Shown piece after piece: positions 1-6,978 of a DNA stretch of 15,066 nucleotides. The stretch spans positions 1-15,066 of the forward strand of contig JALSPL010000146.1 of assembly GCA_026985975.1 (NCBI GenBank). The letters are read 5' to 3'. The notes under the pieces were generated by a model, which saw nothing but the letters and a program-made list of their open reading frames with translations, was not told where the DNA came from and searched no databases. The translations under genes and the position numbers were made by a program. Source of the stretch: Anaerolineae bacterium. Its GTDB lineage: Bacteria; Chloroflexota; Anaerolineae; J102. The first letter of the stretch is position 1. Each line of letters begins with the position of its first letter.

Positions 1-146
1 TAGGAATGGGGAAGTGATATTGCGATTTCATGGATTTATCATCGGCGATTTTGGCGTGCGTTAAGCATAGATCAGATTTTCACATCTGACAAACTTGGAG
101 GAGCAAAAGTTGTTATGATGTCCAACAACCTGACCTTTTTATCGAT
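1..146. other. No supported gene; downstream flank of the corrinoid gene
   Basis: No convincing gene is seen. A short hairpin (TCAGAT at 72-77, ATCTGA at 84-89, six-base loop) lies about 60 bases past the end of the minus-strand corrinoid gene. It has no T tract, so it is at best a weak terminator. A purine-rich GGAGGAG at 97-103 precedes two ATGs at 115 and 118, but the resulting 34-codon frame runs antisense into the corrinoid gene and is probably chance. A short open stretch from 2 to 64 on the plus strand could be the tail of a gene that starts outside the window, but it is too short to judge. Confidence 0.4.
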
Positions 147-839
147 TTATGCAGAGCCCTTGCGCAGCGCCAGGAATTTTTTGGCTGCATCCACTGCTTC
201 GGTGGCGTCGGCGCAATAGGCGTCCGCCTCGATATCTTCGGCAAAGGCGGAACTCAGAGGCGCGCCTCCCACCAGAACAATGACGTCTTTCCGCTTGCCC
301 AGCTCTTTCAGCGTATCGATGACGACTTTCATATAGGGCATGGTCGTGGTAAGCAAGGCGCTCATCCCCAGGATGTCGGCGTTGTATTTCTCCATCGCTT
401 CCAGATATTCTTCCACCGAATTATTCGTGCCGATGTTGTGAACTTCCAGGCCCGCGCCTTCCCACATCATCCCCACCAGATTCTGGCCGATATCGTGGAT
501 GTCACCCTTGACAGTGCCAATGACGGCTGTTCCCAGCTTGGGCGCGCCTGTCTCCACCAACAGCGGGCGCAGGATGGACATGCCCGCTTTCATGGCTTTG
601 GCCGCCATCAGCACCTCGGGCACGAAGAGGACGCCATCGCGGAAATCCACGCCCACAATGTCCATGCCCGCCACCAATCCCTGGGTGAGAATGTCGTAGG
701 GGGCGATGCTGCGGCCAAGGGCCTCATTGACTTCTTCCATGATCTCGTCGGCGTAACCATCATACAGATCATCCTGCATCAGTTCGAATAGTTCTTGATT
801 ATCCAATTCTTCGAGAACAATTTCCTTTTCGTCGTCCAT
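147..839 (-). CDS. Corrinoid (B12-binding) protein of a methyltransferase system
   Basis: The 230-residue protein has the two-part build of MtaC/MttC/MtbC-type corrinoid proteins. Residues about 15-95 form the helical cap domain and about 100-225 the Rossmann-like cobalamin domain. The cobalamin signature is complete: DIHDIG at 113-118, in which His115 is the expected lower axial ligand to cobalt, then SALLTTT at 160-166 and GGAP at 191-194. In this family the protein carries a methyl group on cobalt between a substrate-specific methyltransferase (methanol, methylamines, betaines or aryl ethers) and a second methyltransferase that passes it to tetrahydrofolate or a thiol. The acidic N-terminal extension of about 15 residues is a little unusual. 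The start is supported by GAAGAGG about ten bases upstream. No MtaB/MttB-like or MtrH-like partner lies in the window, so the substrate cannot be told. It is cytoplasmic. Family call is firm; substrate unknown. Confidence 0.93.
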   Translation of the reverse strand: MDDEKEIVLEELDNQELFELMQDDLYDGYADEIMEEVNEALGRSIAPYDILTQGLVAGMDIVGVDFRDGVLFVPEVLMAAKAMKAGMSILRPLLVETGAPKLGTAVIGTVKGDIHDIGQNLVGMMWEGAGLEVHNIGTNNSVEEYLEAMEKYNADILGMSALLTTTMPYMKVVIDTLKELGKRKDVIVLVGGAPLSSAFAEDIEADAYCADATEAVDAAKKFLALRKGSA

Positions 840-897
840 AAGTCATTAACCTCTTCGGTAGATTTCTTGAGCGCTTTTAGGCAGCCTCATCCATTCG

Positions 898-921
898 CTA
901 CTGATAACGCAAATTCAGTAG
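898..921. other. Short hairpin upstream of the corrinoid gene
   Basis: CTACTGA at 898-904 and TCAGTAG at 915-921 form a perfect 7-bp stem with a ten-base loop, 60 to 80 bases ahead of the corrinoid start. It could lie in the leader RNA or be an operator. I see no B12-box motif nearby, so I do not call a cobalamin riboswitch. No clear promoter was found for this gene. Confidence 0.3.
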
Positions 922-1003
922 GGTTACGCAGGTTGCATCGTCTGCGTTCTATTTACGAAGCAGGCGTCATGAGCGCTTGCCCGCCGATACCGATGAAAAT
1001 TCC

Positions 1004-1122
1004 GTTACGTCATTCCGACGACCGCAGGGAGGAGGAATCTAGCCGAAAGGCGCTTCGCTGGATTTCCTTCGACTGCGCTCAGGACATGCCTCAGTTGCTT
1101 CGCTCCTTCAGAATGACGTAAC
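1004..1122. repeat. 119-bp MITE-like repeat with 12-bp terminal inverted repeats
   Basis: The element begins GTTACGTCATTC and ends with its exact reverse complement GAATGACGTAAC (1111-1122). The interior is also partly self-complementary: the area around 1031-1043 (GGAATCTAGC) pairs imperfectly with 1059-1069 (GCTGGATTTCC), so a single strand could fold into a long hairpin. Bases 1006-1043 recur identically at 13366-13403. No ORF of note is inside. This fits the non-coding, palindromic intergenic repeats seen in many environmental bacteria. It sits between the starts of the corrinoid gene and the end of the UPF0114 gene. No clear target-site duplication is visible. Confidence 0.7.
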
Positions 1123-1202
1123 ATAACTTTATTTTCGGAACTGGAATCATCGATGAAGGCGACGCTCATGGGCGCCATCGGGGATCTCACCGGTCAGTCA
1201 GA

Positions 1203-1805
1203 TTATTGCGACGCCGCTTTTTGCTCCGCCTCGATCTTTTTTTCCAGCATTTTGATTTTCATTTCCAACTCCTTCTCCTTGAGTTCGGTCTCCCGGTCCA
1301 TCTTTCTTGACCAGGCCCTCATGCCCAGGAACAGACCCAGGGCCGCGATGGACAGGGCGATGCTAACGCCATAGCGCACCAGATAATCGCCGTCTTTGTT
1401 GAAAGAAAGGCTCATAAAATTGATGGCCAGCACCACAACCGTTACGCCGATGAGATTGGTTTCCAGTTCTTCGGTGTTGCCGATGCGCAGCCAGCGGGGA
1501 ACGTCCATCTTTTTGATGAAAAGTTGAAAGAAACCCACCGAAGTGATGTAAAGAACGGTGCCAATGAGGAATGTGTGCACATATTCGACGATTTCCACAT
1601 AGATGGGCAGGCCTGTATCGTGGGGTTGGGCCAGGCCCAGATAACCCATTGTCGTCTCGAAGATGAGTTTCAGTAGATTGAACCCGCCGAAGATAAACAA
1701 CATAGCTGCCGCCAGGGCCAGCCCGATGATAGGGAACAGCACCAGATAACGGGTGGCTGCCAGGGACCGGGGCAGCCGAACATCATGTTTTTTGTGTGCG
1801 CTCAT
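1203..1805 (-). CDS. UPF0114 (YqhA-like) membrane protein with C-terminal coiled coil
   Basis: The 200-residue protein has four hydrophobic segments at about 20-45, 75-97, 117-135 and 145-162. The central stretch from HTFLIGTVLYITSVGFFQLF (77-96) through PRWLRI (103-108) and LIGVTVVVLAINF (118-130) matches the pattern I recognise from the UPF0114/YqhA family, whose function is not established. After the last membrane segment a highly charged tail (about 165-196, rich in E, K, M and L in heptad-like spacing) should form a coiled coil; the E. coli member, about 164 residues, lacks this. The gene begins 96 bases after argF ends on the same strand and may be co-transcribed with it. The Shine-Dalgarno is weak (AGAGAA). 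Located in the inner membrane; role unknown. Confidence 0.75.
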   Translation of the reverse strand: MSAHKKHDVRLPRSLAATRYLVLFPIIGLALAAAMLFIFGGFNLLKLIFETTMGYLGLAQPHDTGLPIYVEIVEYVHTFLIGTVLYITSVGFFQLFIKKMDVPRWLRIGNTEELETNLIGVTVVVLAINFMSLSFNKDGDYLVRYGVSIALSIAALGLFLGMRAWSRKMDRETELKEKELEMKIKMLEKKIEAEQKAASQ

Positions 1806-1901
1806 TGCGTTTCTCTGTGAGATTGTGAGAGTTCGAGGGGGCCAAAACGCTCGGGCTGAGCGCCCGCATCCCTCTCTCCTGTTGTTCTTGGCACCGGTCG
1901 C

Positions 1902-2903
1902 TCAGTCACCCAGGGTGGCCACCATCACGGCCTTGATGGTGTGCAGACGGTTTTCGGCCTCATCGAAAACGATGGACGCTTCGGATTCGAAGACCTCATC
2001 GCTGACTTCCATGGCCTCGACGCCGAATTTCTCGTAGATTTCACGACCCACCTTTGTGTCGGTGTTGTGGAATGCGGGCAGGCAGTGCATGAACTTGACG
2101 TCGGGATTGCCTGTCATCTCCATGGCTTTTGCATTGACCTGGTAGGGTAGCAACAGCTTGATGCGCTCCGCCCACACCTCATCCGGTTCGCCCATAGAGA
2201 CCCACACATCGGTGTAAAGAAAATCAGCGCCCTTGACGCCCGTGGCGACATCCTCGGTGAGGGTGATGCGGGCGCCGGTTCCGGCTGCGATGTCGCGACA
2301 GGCGGCAACCAGATCGGCATCGGGCCACAATGCTTCAGGCGCGGCAAAACGCACATCCATGCCCAGTTTGGCAGCGCCCACCAGAAGGGAATTCCCCACA
2401 TTGTTGCGGGCGTCCCCCATGAAGCAGAAGGCGATCTCAGGGAGATTCTTCGTTGTGTGCTCTATCATGGTCAGCACGTCTGCAAGAATTTGAGTGGGAT
2501 GCCACTCGTTGGTGAGGCCGTTCCATACCGGCACGCCCGCGTAGCGGGCCAGCGTCTCGACCTGTTCCTGGCCAAATCCCCGGTATTCGATGCCGTCATA
2601 AACGCGTCCCAGCACCCGGGCGGTGTCTTTCATGGTCTCCTTTTTGCCGATATGTGTGCCGGTGGGGCCCAGATAGGTGACATGGGCTCCCTGATCCAGC
2701 GCCGCCACCTCAAAGGCGACCCGGGTGCGGGTGGAGCCTTTTTCGAAAATGAGGGCGATGTTTTTGCCCCGCAGACGCTGTTGTTCATATCCGCCATACT
2801 TAGCGGCCTTCAGGTCTGCCGACAGCTTGAGTAGAAATTTGATTTCTTTGGGGCTGAAGTCGAGGAGTTTGACGAAGTTGCGATTGCGAAGGTTGAATGC
2901 CAT
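1902..2903 (-). CDS. argF: Ornithine carbamoyltransferase
   Basis: This enzyme joins carbamoyl phosphate and ornithine to citrulline in arginine synthesis (or the reverse in arginine breakdown). The 333-residue product is close in length and sequence style to E. coli ArgF/ArgI. Visible motifs are the carbamoyl-phosphate loop STRTR at 57-61, HPTQ at 135-138, DVWVSMG at 232-238 (ornithine loop) and HCLPAFH at 273-279 with the catalytic Cys275. The start is placed at the ATG at 2903, preceded by GGAGA. An upstream in-frame ATG at 3017 would add 38 residues that do not look like the family. It is divergent from the hydrolase gene across about 300 bases; no other arginine genes are in the window. 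The GC-rich pair AACGCC/GGCGTT within 3013-3050 is an imperfect inverted repeat in that spacer, with no evidence that it is an operator. Confidence 0.97.
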   Translation of the reverse strand: MAFNLRNRNFVKLLDFSPKEIKFLLKLSADLKAAKYGGYEQQRLRGKNIALIFEKGSTRTRVAFEVAALDQGAHVTYLGPTGTHIGKKETMKDTARVLGRVYDGIEYRGFGQEQVETLARYAGVPVWNGLTNEWHPTQILADVLTMIEHTTKNLPEIAFCFMGDARNNVGNSLLVGAAKLGMDVRFAAPEALWPDADLVAACRDIAAGTGARITLTEDVATGVKGADFLYTDVWVSMGEPDEVWAERIKLLLPYQVNAKAMEMTGNPDVKFMHCLPAFHNTDTKVGREIYEKFGVEAMEVSDEVFESEASIVFDEAENRLHTIKAVMVATLGD

Positions 2904-3092
2904 GGTCTCGGTCTCCGAAGACAATTTTTTGATAAAAGGATGGGGTGGAAGAGATGAGTGATTGCTGCCGTTATTGAACCATGAAATCAGCGAAAATACA
3001 AAAGGGCGCGTCCACAAACGCCAATCTCCAACTGAAGGGGAAGGGGGGCGTTCTTCTCGGGCGATTACTTAGTGTAAATTTAACGTGAACCA

Positions 3093-3121
3093 TTGATTCC
3101 TGTCTTTCTTTGTGTTATGCT
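3093..3121 (+). promoter_or_regulatory. Sigma70-like promoter for the MBL-fold hydrolase
   Basis: TTGATT at 3093-3098 and TATGCT at 3116-3121 are 17 bases apart, and the -10 box is preceded by an extended TG (3113-3114). Transcription would start near 3128, giving a leader of about 75 bases before the ATG at 3204. The same spacer must also hold the divergent argF promoter, for which I find no clear match. Confidence 0.5.
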
Positions 3122-3203
3122 TCAGTGTCACGCTTATGCGCTTTCGGCCGGGTTGCCCTGGCAAGAGCGGTTATTATTGTTTCAGTTATTGGAGCCCCCA
3201 TTT

Positions 3204-4085
3204 ATGGTTTTAAGAGAACGCATTTCTGAGCACACTTATGTGTTTCGCAGCAGCATGTACGCCAAGGTCAACGCCGGTTTGATCACAACGCCCGAGGGCT
3301 GCGTCCTCATCGATACGCTGCCCTATCCTGAAGAGACGCAAGAGATCGCCAATTTTGTGCGGCGGCGGCTGAAGTCGCAGGTGAAATACATCATTCTCAC
3401 CCACTCCCACGCCGATCATGTCTACGGCGCATATTTGTTCCCGGACGCTGATGTCATCGGGCATCTTTATTCGCGCAAGTTGCTGCTGACTCAAACGCGG
3501 CCCGCCCTGACCAAGGCCCGGCAAACCCATCCCTCGCTGGCCGATGTGCGGCTGCGGCTGCCAGCCATCCTCATGGAAAAAGAGGCGGCGGTGCGCCTGG
3601 GGGGCGCCACGCTGATCATGCGTCATGCGCCGGGCCACGCGCCCGATGTGATCAGCGTCTATTACAAGGAAGAAAAGGTGCTTTTCGCCAGCGACGCCAT
3701 GATGTCCATTCCCTACTTCATCTATGGCGATATCGACGAACTGCGCCGCACGCTGCGGGAATTGGCCGAGGTCTCGCCCCTGGAGGATTTGGTGCAGGGG
3801 CATGGGGATGTGCTGCTGCGCGGGGAAGTGAAAACCGTCATCGACACCCACCTGGCCTATCTCGACAAAGTCGAGGCGCATGTGGATGAAGTCATCGCCA
3901 AAGGGTTGGGCAAGGAGGCGCTGCTCAGTTTGGATGTGGAGGATTGCGGCATTTCCCGCATCGCCCTGGAGGGATTGGCCACCCGCTTGCACCGAGAAAA
4001 TCTGATTGCGCTCTACACTCGAAAAGTTCGGCGGATGAAGCAGGCCCGGGAAGGACAGCGTCTGGCCGCCCACGCTGCACACTGA
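3204..4085 (+). CDS. Metallo-beta-lactamase-fold hydrolase
   Basis: The 293-residue protein carries the full metal-binding set of the MBL superfamily: THSHADH at 66-72 (the HxHxDH motif), HAPGH at 141-145, an Asp in FASD at 164 and a His in QGHGD at 200. These would hold two metal ions for hydrolysis of a substrate that cannot be deduced. There is no signal peptide, so it is probably cytoplasmic. The C-terminal part (about 210-285) is helical and basic, longer than in minimal family members. The ATG at 3204 is chosen because GGAG lies nine bases upstream and the family fold begins there. An in-frame TTG at 3093 coincides with the -35 box and gives an unlikely N-terminus. hisZ starts 24 bases after its stop, so it may be transcribed with the histidine genes, although no histidine role is implied. 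Confidence 0.88.
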   Translation: MVLRERISEHTYVFRSSMYAKVNAGLITTPEGCVLIDTLPYPEETQEIANFVRRRLKSQVKYIILTHSHADHVYGAYLFPDADVIGHLYSRKLLLTQTRPALTKARQTHPSLADVRLRLPAILMEKEAAVRLGGATLIMRHAPGHAPDVISVYYKEEKVLFASDAMMSIPYFIYGDIDELRRTLRELAEVSPLEDLVQGHGDVLLRGEVKTVIDTHLAYLDKVEAHVDEVIAKGLGKEALLSLDVEDCGISRIALEGLATRLHRENLIALYTRKVRRMKQAREGQRLAAHAAH

Positions 4086-4097
4086 ACACTGCACACT
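4077..4097 (+). repeat. Three 7-bp tandem units across the hydrolase stop codon
   Basis: GCACACT, GAACACT and GCACACT follow one another without a gap. The hydrolase stop codon (TGA, 4083-4085) is made by the junction of units 1 and 2. The last residues of the protein (about AHAAH) are thus partly repeat-derived. Confidence 0.6.
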
Positions 4098-4109
4098 TTC
4101 TCCTCGCCC

Positions 4110-5330
4110 ATGCCGCCAGCCATTCCCCGCGGCGTCGCCGATTATTTCGGCGGCCCGGCCCGTCAACGTCGCCACATCGAAGCTTCGCTTCGGGAGCTGG
4201 CCCGCGCCTGGGCCTACAACGAGATCATTCCGCCGGTGTTCGAATACGCCGAGACCCTGACCACGGAGGTGGGCGGGCAACTGGCCGAAGACCTGTACAG
4301 CTTCTTCGATCGGGATGGCCGGGTGCTGGCCTTGCGGCCCGATCTCACCATTCCCACCGCCCGCATCGTTGGCTCCAAACTGTATGATCAACCGCTGCCT
4401 CAGCGCTATTTCTATGCCGGGCCCGTTTTCCGCTATGCCGAGCCCCGGGCGGGACGGCAGCGGGAATTCTGGCAGGCGGGCGTCGAGCTCATGGGCGCGG
4501 CCTCGCCCGACGCCGACGCCGAGGTGCTGGCCCTGGCTGCGCAGGCTTTGCAGCAGATGAATCTGAGCACATTTCGGTTCAGTCTGGGGCACATGGGCTA
4601 CTTCCACGGGCTCATCGCCCACCTGGGCCTGGATGCGGCAGCGGCAACGTCATTGCAAAACGCGCTGGATCGCAAGAGCGAGGATGATGTGCGGGCCCTG
4701 GTGCGGGCCTGGGAGCTGGATAGTGTGGATGGCGACGCGGTGCTGGGGTTGCTGGAGCTGTTCGGGTCCCAGGGCGATGGCATTCTGACCCGGGCGCGAA
4801 CCCTGGCTCGCAACGAGCAGATGCTGGCGGCCGTGGCCCGGCTGGAAGCGGTCGAGCGCATCCTCGATCTTTATGGCGTCAAGCGCTTTTTCGATATCGA
4901 CCTGGCCGACGTGCGGGCCATGGATTATTACACCGGCATCACCTTCAAGGCTTATACGCCCGGCATCGGCTTTTCCGTGGTCAATGGCGGGCGTTACGAC
5001 AACCTCGTGGGCGAATTCGGGCCGGACTTGCCCGCGGTGGGCTGCGCGTTTTATATCGATCGGCTGCTACTGGCCCGGACGCGGCAATCGGGCCCGCCCG
5101 CCGATCCTGCGCCCGACCTGCTGATCCTGCCCTGCGATTGTGGACAGCACATCGAGCTGGCCCGGGCCGCCCGCGCCGCGGGATTTAGCGTCGCCATGAC
5201 CCTTGGGCCTGAAGACGCCGCCCACTATCCCCTGCGCATCGTTTGCAACTGTGATGGCTCGGTGACCCTCGAAGACGCCCGTGGCGTCCGCACTCTCCCC
5301 CTCGACCTCTGGCTGGAAGCCCTCCTGTGA
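4110..5330 (+). CDS. hisZ: ATP phosphoribosyltransferase regulatory subunit
   Basis: HisZ is a catalytically dead relative of histidyl-tRNA synthetase. It pairs with short HisG to form the active, histidine-inhibited enzyme for the first step of histidine synthesis. The 406-residue product shows the class II synthetase core: RPDLT at 76-80, a motif 2 region with FRYAEPRAGRQREFWQAG at 107-124, MDYYTGITF at 271-279, GGRYDNL at 293-299 and a motif 3-like AVGCAFYIDRLLL at 309-321. Only about 80 residues follow motif 3, with no clear anticodon-binding domain, which together with the neighbouring short hisG separates it from HisS. The start lacks a good Shine-Dalgarno (pyrimidine-rich upstream), so translation may depend on coupling to the gene before it. 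It overlaps hisG by four bases. Confidence 0.93.
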   Translation: MPPAIPRGVADYFGGPARQRRHIEASLRELARAWAYNEIIPPVFEYAETLTTEVGGQLAEDLYSFFDRDGRVLALRPDLTIPTARIVGSKLYDQPLPQRYFYAGPVFRYAEPRAGRQREFWQAGVELMGAASPDADAEVLALAAQALQQMNLSTFRFSLGHMGYFHGLIAHLGLDAAAATSLQNALDRKSEDDVRALVRAWELDSVDGDAVLGLLELFGSQGDGILTRARTLARNEQMLAAVARLEAVERILDLYGVKRFFDIDLADVRAMDYYTGITFKAYTPGIGFSVVNGGRYDNLVGEFGPDLPAVGCAFYIDRLLLARTRQSGPPADPAPDLLILPCDCGQHIELARAARAAGFSVAMTLGPEDAAHYPLRIVCNCDGSVTLEDARGVRTLPLDLWLEALL

Positions 5331-5965
5331 TCATGCCCCCCCTCACCATTGCCCTCCCCAAAGGCCGTATGGCCCAGGAAGCTCTGACCTGGCTGCAACG
5401 CGCCGGGTGGTCGTCGCCCCGCACCGAGGATGACCGCAAGCTGGTGGTGGCCAGCGATGACGGCTCTCTCAACTATCTGCTGGTCAAGCCCATGGATGTC
5501 CCCGTTTTCGTAGAGCAAGGCGCGGCCGATATCGGCATTGCCGGGCTGGACGCGGTGCGGGAGCGGGCCGCGGATGTGTACGAGCCGCTGCTGCTGCCCT
5601 TCGGGCATTGTCGGCTGGCCGTGGCCGCGCCCATCGATCGTCCTCAACGCCCGCTGCGGCTGGAGATAAGCCCGCGCGTGGCCACCAAATATCCGCGTTT
5701 GGCCGAGCAATACTTCCGCGGCCGCGGCATCTCCGCCGAATTCATCTATCTCAACGGGTCGGTGGAGCTGGGCCCGCTGGTGGATATGGCCGATCTCATC
5801 GTGGACATCATCCAGACCGGCAGCACGTTGCGGGCCAATAATCTGGTGGAGCTGCGGGAGATTATGCCCTCGCAGGCGGCGCTTATCGTCAATCGGGCCA
5901 GCTATCGCCTGCACGCCGATCGCATTCAGCCCCTGCTGCGGGCGCTACGGGCCGTGCTGCCGTAG
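5327..5965 (+). CDS. hisG: ATP phosphoribosyltransferase, short form
   Basis: HisG joins ATP and PRPP to form phosphoribosyl-ATP. The 212-residue product has the length of the short form, which lacks the C-terminal regulatory domain and needs HisZ. It begins with the typical TIALPKGRM (7-15) and has the PRPP-binding loop DIIQTGSTLRANNL at 160-173, preceded by YLNGSVELGPLVDMADLIV. The GTG start at 5327 overlaps the hisZ stop (GTGA) and has GGAAG seven bases upstream. An ATG at 5333 is an alternative that would remove two residues. The overlap suggests translational coupling, which suits subunits of one complex. No other his genes follow; repeat-rich DNA begins two bases after the stop. Confidence 0.95.
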   Translation: MIMPPLTIALPKGRMAQEALTWLQRAGWSSPRTEDDRKLVVASDDGSLNYLLVKPMDVPVFVEQGAADIGIAGLDAVRERAADVYEPLLLPFGHCRLAVAAPIDRPQRPLRLEISPRVATKYPRLAEQYFRGRGISAEFIYLNGSVELGPLVDMADLIVDIIQTGSTLRANNLVELREIMPSQAALIVNRASYRLHADRIQPLLRALRAVLP

Positions 5966-5967
5966 TA

Positions 5968-5994
5968 GGCCCGGGCCGCACAACCTGACAGGTT
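5968..5994 (+). repeat. Dispersed repeat with AACCTGACAGGTT palindrome, copy 1
   Basis: Twenty-seven bases here match 7825-7851 with a single difference (A versus G in the middle). The unit joins a GGCCCGGGCC palindrome to the near-palindrome AACCTGACAGGTT (5982-5994). It begins right after the hisG stop. The GC-rich palindrome lacks a T tract, so I do not call it a terminator. Confidence 0.65.
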
Positions 5995-6045
5995 ACCACC
6001 CTGAGGTCCAGAAGCGTCGTGATTATTAGACGCTTATTTGGCTTC

Positions 6046-6184
6046 CCTGCAAAAAGGTCTGAGTCAGCAATAACGATGGGGAGAACAGCGAGAATGGCGG
6101 GGTTTCGGCCAGATTTTCTTGGCGAAACCCTGATATTTTCCTTTGCGTCCTTGCGACTTTGCGTGAGACAAAGCTTTTTTCAGG
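6046..6184 (+). repeat. MITE-like repeat, left copy (about 139 bp)
   Basis: This stretch aligns along its whole length with the reverse complement of 11316-11453, at roughly 80 percent identity by hand count, best in the half from 6119 to 6184. Its ends form imperfect terminal inverted repeats: CCTGCAAAAAGG at the left and CTTTTTTCAGG at the right. No protein is encoded; the open frame from 6019 to 6240 crossing it is probably chance. No target-site duplication is obvious. It lies between hisG and the vapBC promoter, at the left edge of the accessory block. Confidence 0.7.
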
Positions 6185-6199
6185 CGATCCTTATTTGGG

Positions 6200-6229
6200 T
6201 TGCAGTTCTGGGAATGATTGTGATAAAAT
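6200..6229 (+). promoter_or_regulatory. Promoter for vapBC
   Basis: TTGCAG at 6200-6205 and TAAAAT at 6224-6229 are 18 bases apart, with an extended TG at 6221-6222. Transcription would begin near 6236, leaving about 30 bases of leader with a strong GGAGG (6257-6261) six bases before the vapB ATG. VapBC complexes usually repress their own promoter, but no clear palindromic operator is visible here. Confidence 0.55.
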
Positions 6230-6267
6230 TTTACTGGTAAGAATCCATACTGTCCCGGAGGCGTACC

Positions 6268-6579
6268 ATGTCGAAACTTGCAACAACAAAGATGTCATCC
6301 CGGGGCCAGGTTGTCATTCCTGAAAAAATTCGGAAGCGGATGAATTTATCGGCTGGCTCCCAGTTTATCGTCATGTCTGAAGGCGATGTAGTGATCCTCA
6401 AGCGCATCACCGCTCCGGCCACCGAAGAATACCGTGGCCTGATTGAGCGGGTTCGGGCGAAAGCCGCAACTGCCGATTGGCCCCAAAATTATTTTGAAGA
6501 AACTTATGGCGTTCAGGCTACCGATCCAATTGAACGTCCCTCCCAGGGGGATTATCCTGAAAGGGATGTTTTGAAATGA
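6268..6579 (+). CDS. vapB: AbrB/SpoVT-fold antitoxin (VapB-type)
   Basis: The 103-residue protein starts with an AbrB-type swapped-hairpin DNA-binding domain (about 4-50). This contains the hallmark SSRGQVVIPEKIRKRM, then a hydrophobic GSQFIVMSEGDVVILKRI strand pair. The remaining half (about 51-103) is polar and would wrap around the toxin. It should bind and neutralise the PIN toxin encoded next and repress the operon. The start has GGAGG six bases upstream, the best Shine-Dalgarno in the window. Its stop overlaps the toxin start (ATGA), the usual arrangement for a coupled antitoxin-toxin pair. Confidence 0.9.
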   Translation: MSKLATTKMSSRGQVVIPEKIRKRMNLSAGSQFIVMSEGDVVILKRITAPATEEYRGLIERVRAKAATADWPQNYFEETYGVQATDPIERPSQGDYPERDVLK

Positions 6580-6974
6580 TCTATCTGCTGGACACAAATG
6601 TTTGTATTCAGTATTTGAATGGTAGGTCTCCTGCTATCAGAAAACGACTTGAATCGTTGCATCCCGCGGATGTAGCGGTTTGTTCGGTGGTAAAAGCGGA
6701 ATTATTGACCGGGGCGCAAAAAAGCCAGTATCCCGAACGGACTCTTGCCAATGTGCGAAAGTTCCTGGCATCTTTTCTATCCTTGCCATTTGATGACGCA
6801 TCCGCTGAGGCATACAGCGTTATCCGTGCTGATTTGGAGAGGCGTGGCGCGCTTATCGGGCCATATGATCTACAAATTGCCAGCATTGCCCTGGCTCATA
6901 ATCTGATATTGGTAACGCATAATGTGAGAGAGTTCGGTCGGGTTGTTGGGTTGCGAATAGATGATTGGGAGTAG
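6576..6974 (+). CDS. vapC: PIN-domain ribonuclease toxin (VapC-type)
   Basis: The 132-residue protein is a complete single PIN domain. Asp6 in LLDTN, Glu42 in KAELL and Asp98 in PYDLQIA supply the acidic metal site, and THNVREF (114-120) gives the late conserved Asn/Arg-Phe element. The size is typical of VapC. Toxins of this family cut specific tRNAs or rRNA and stop translation until neutralised. Translation is coupled to the antitoxin through the ATGA overlap. Four bases after its stop a new start codon with its own Shine-Dalgarno opens the broken helicase copy. Codon use is less GC-rich than in the his genes, suggesting acquisition. Confidence 0.92.
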   Translation: MIYLLDTNVCIQYLNGRSPAIRKRLESLHPADVAVCSVVKAELLTGAQKSQYPERTLANVRKFLASFLSLPFDDASAEAYSVIRADLERRGALIGPYDLQIASIALAHNLILVTHNVREFGRVVGLRIDDWE

Positions 6975-6978
6975 CGCT

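Noticed and set aside
115..219. 34-codon plus-strand ORF behind a GGAGGAG motif
   Set aside because: Most of it is antisense to the C-terminus of the well-supported corrinoid gene, and the residues show no family pattern.
840..1003. Cobalamin riboswitch ahead of the corrinoid gene
   Set aside because: The leader region shows a short hairpin but no B12-box-like conserved segment or the expected long multi-arm fold by eye.
2904..3017. N-terminal extension of ArgF from the ATG at 3017
   Set aside because: The extra 38 residues do not resemble the family, and the ATG at 2903 has a GGAGA ribosome site and the family-typical N-terminus.
3210..4622. Long minus-strand open frame of 470 codons across the hydrolase and hisZ
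   Set aside because: It is antisense to two genes with complete catalytic motifs and arises from their GC-biased codon use; its residue makeup (many Gln, His, Gly) is typical of such shadows.
5968..5994. Intrinsic terminator after hisG
   Set aside because: GC-rich palindromes are present but no T tract follows, and the same unit recurs upstream of the helicase, so it is a dispersed repeat.
6019..6240. 73-codon frame after hisG
   Set aside because: It runs through the MITE-like repeat, starts with a non-ATG codon and has no supporting signal.
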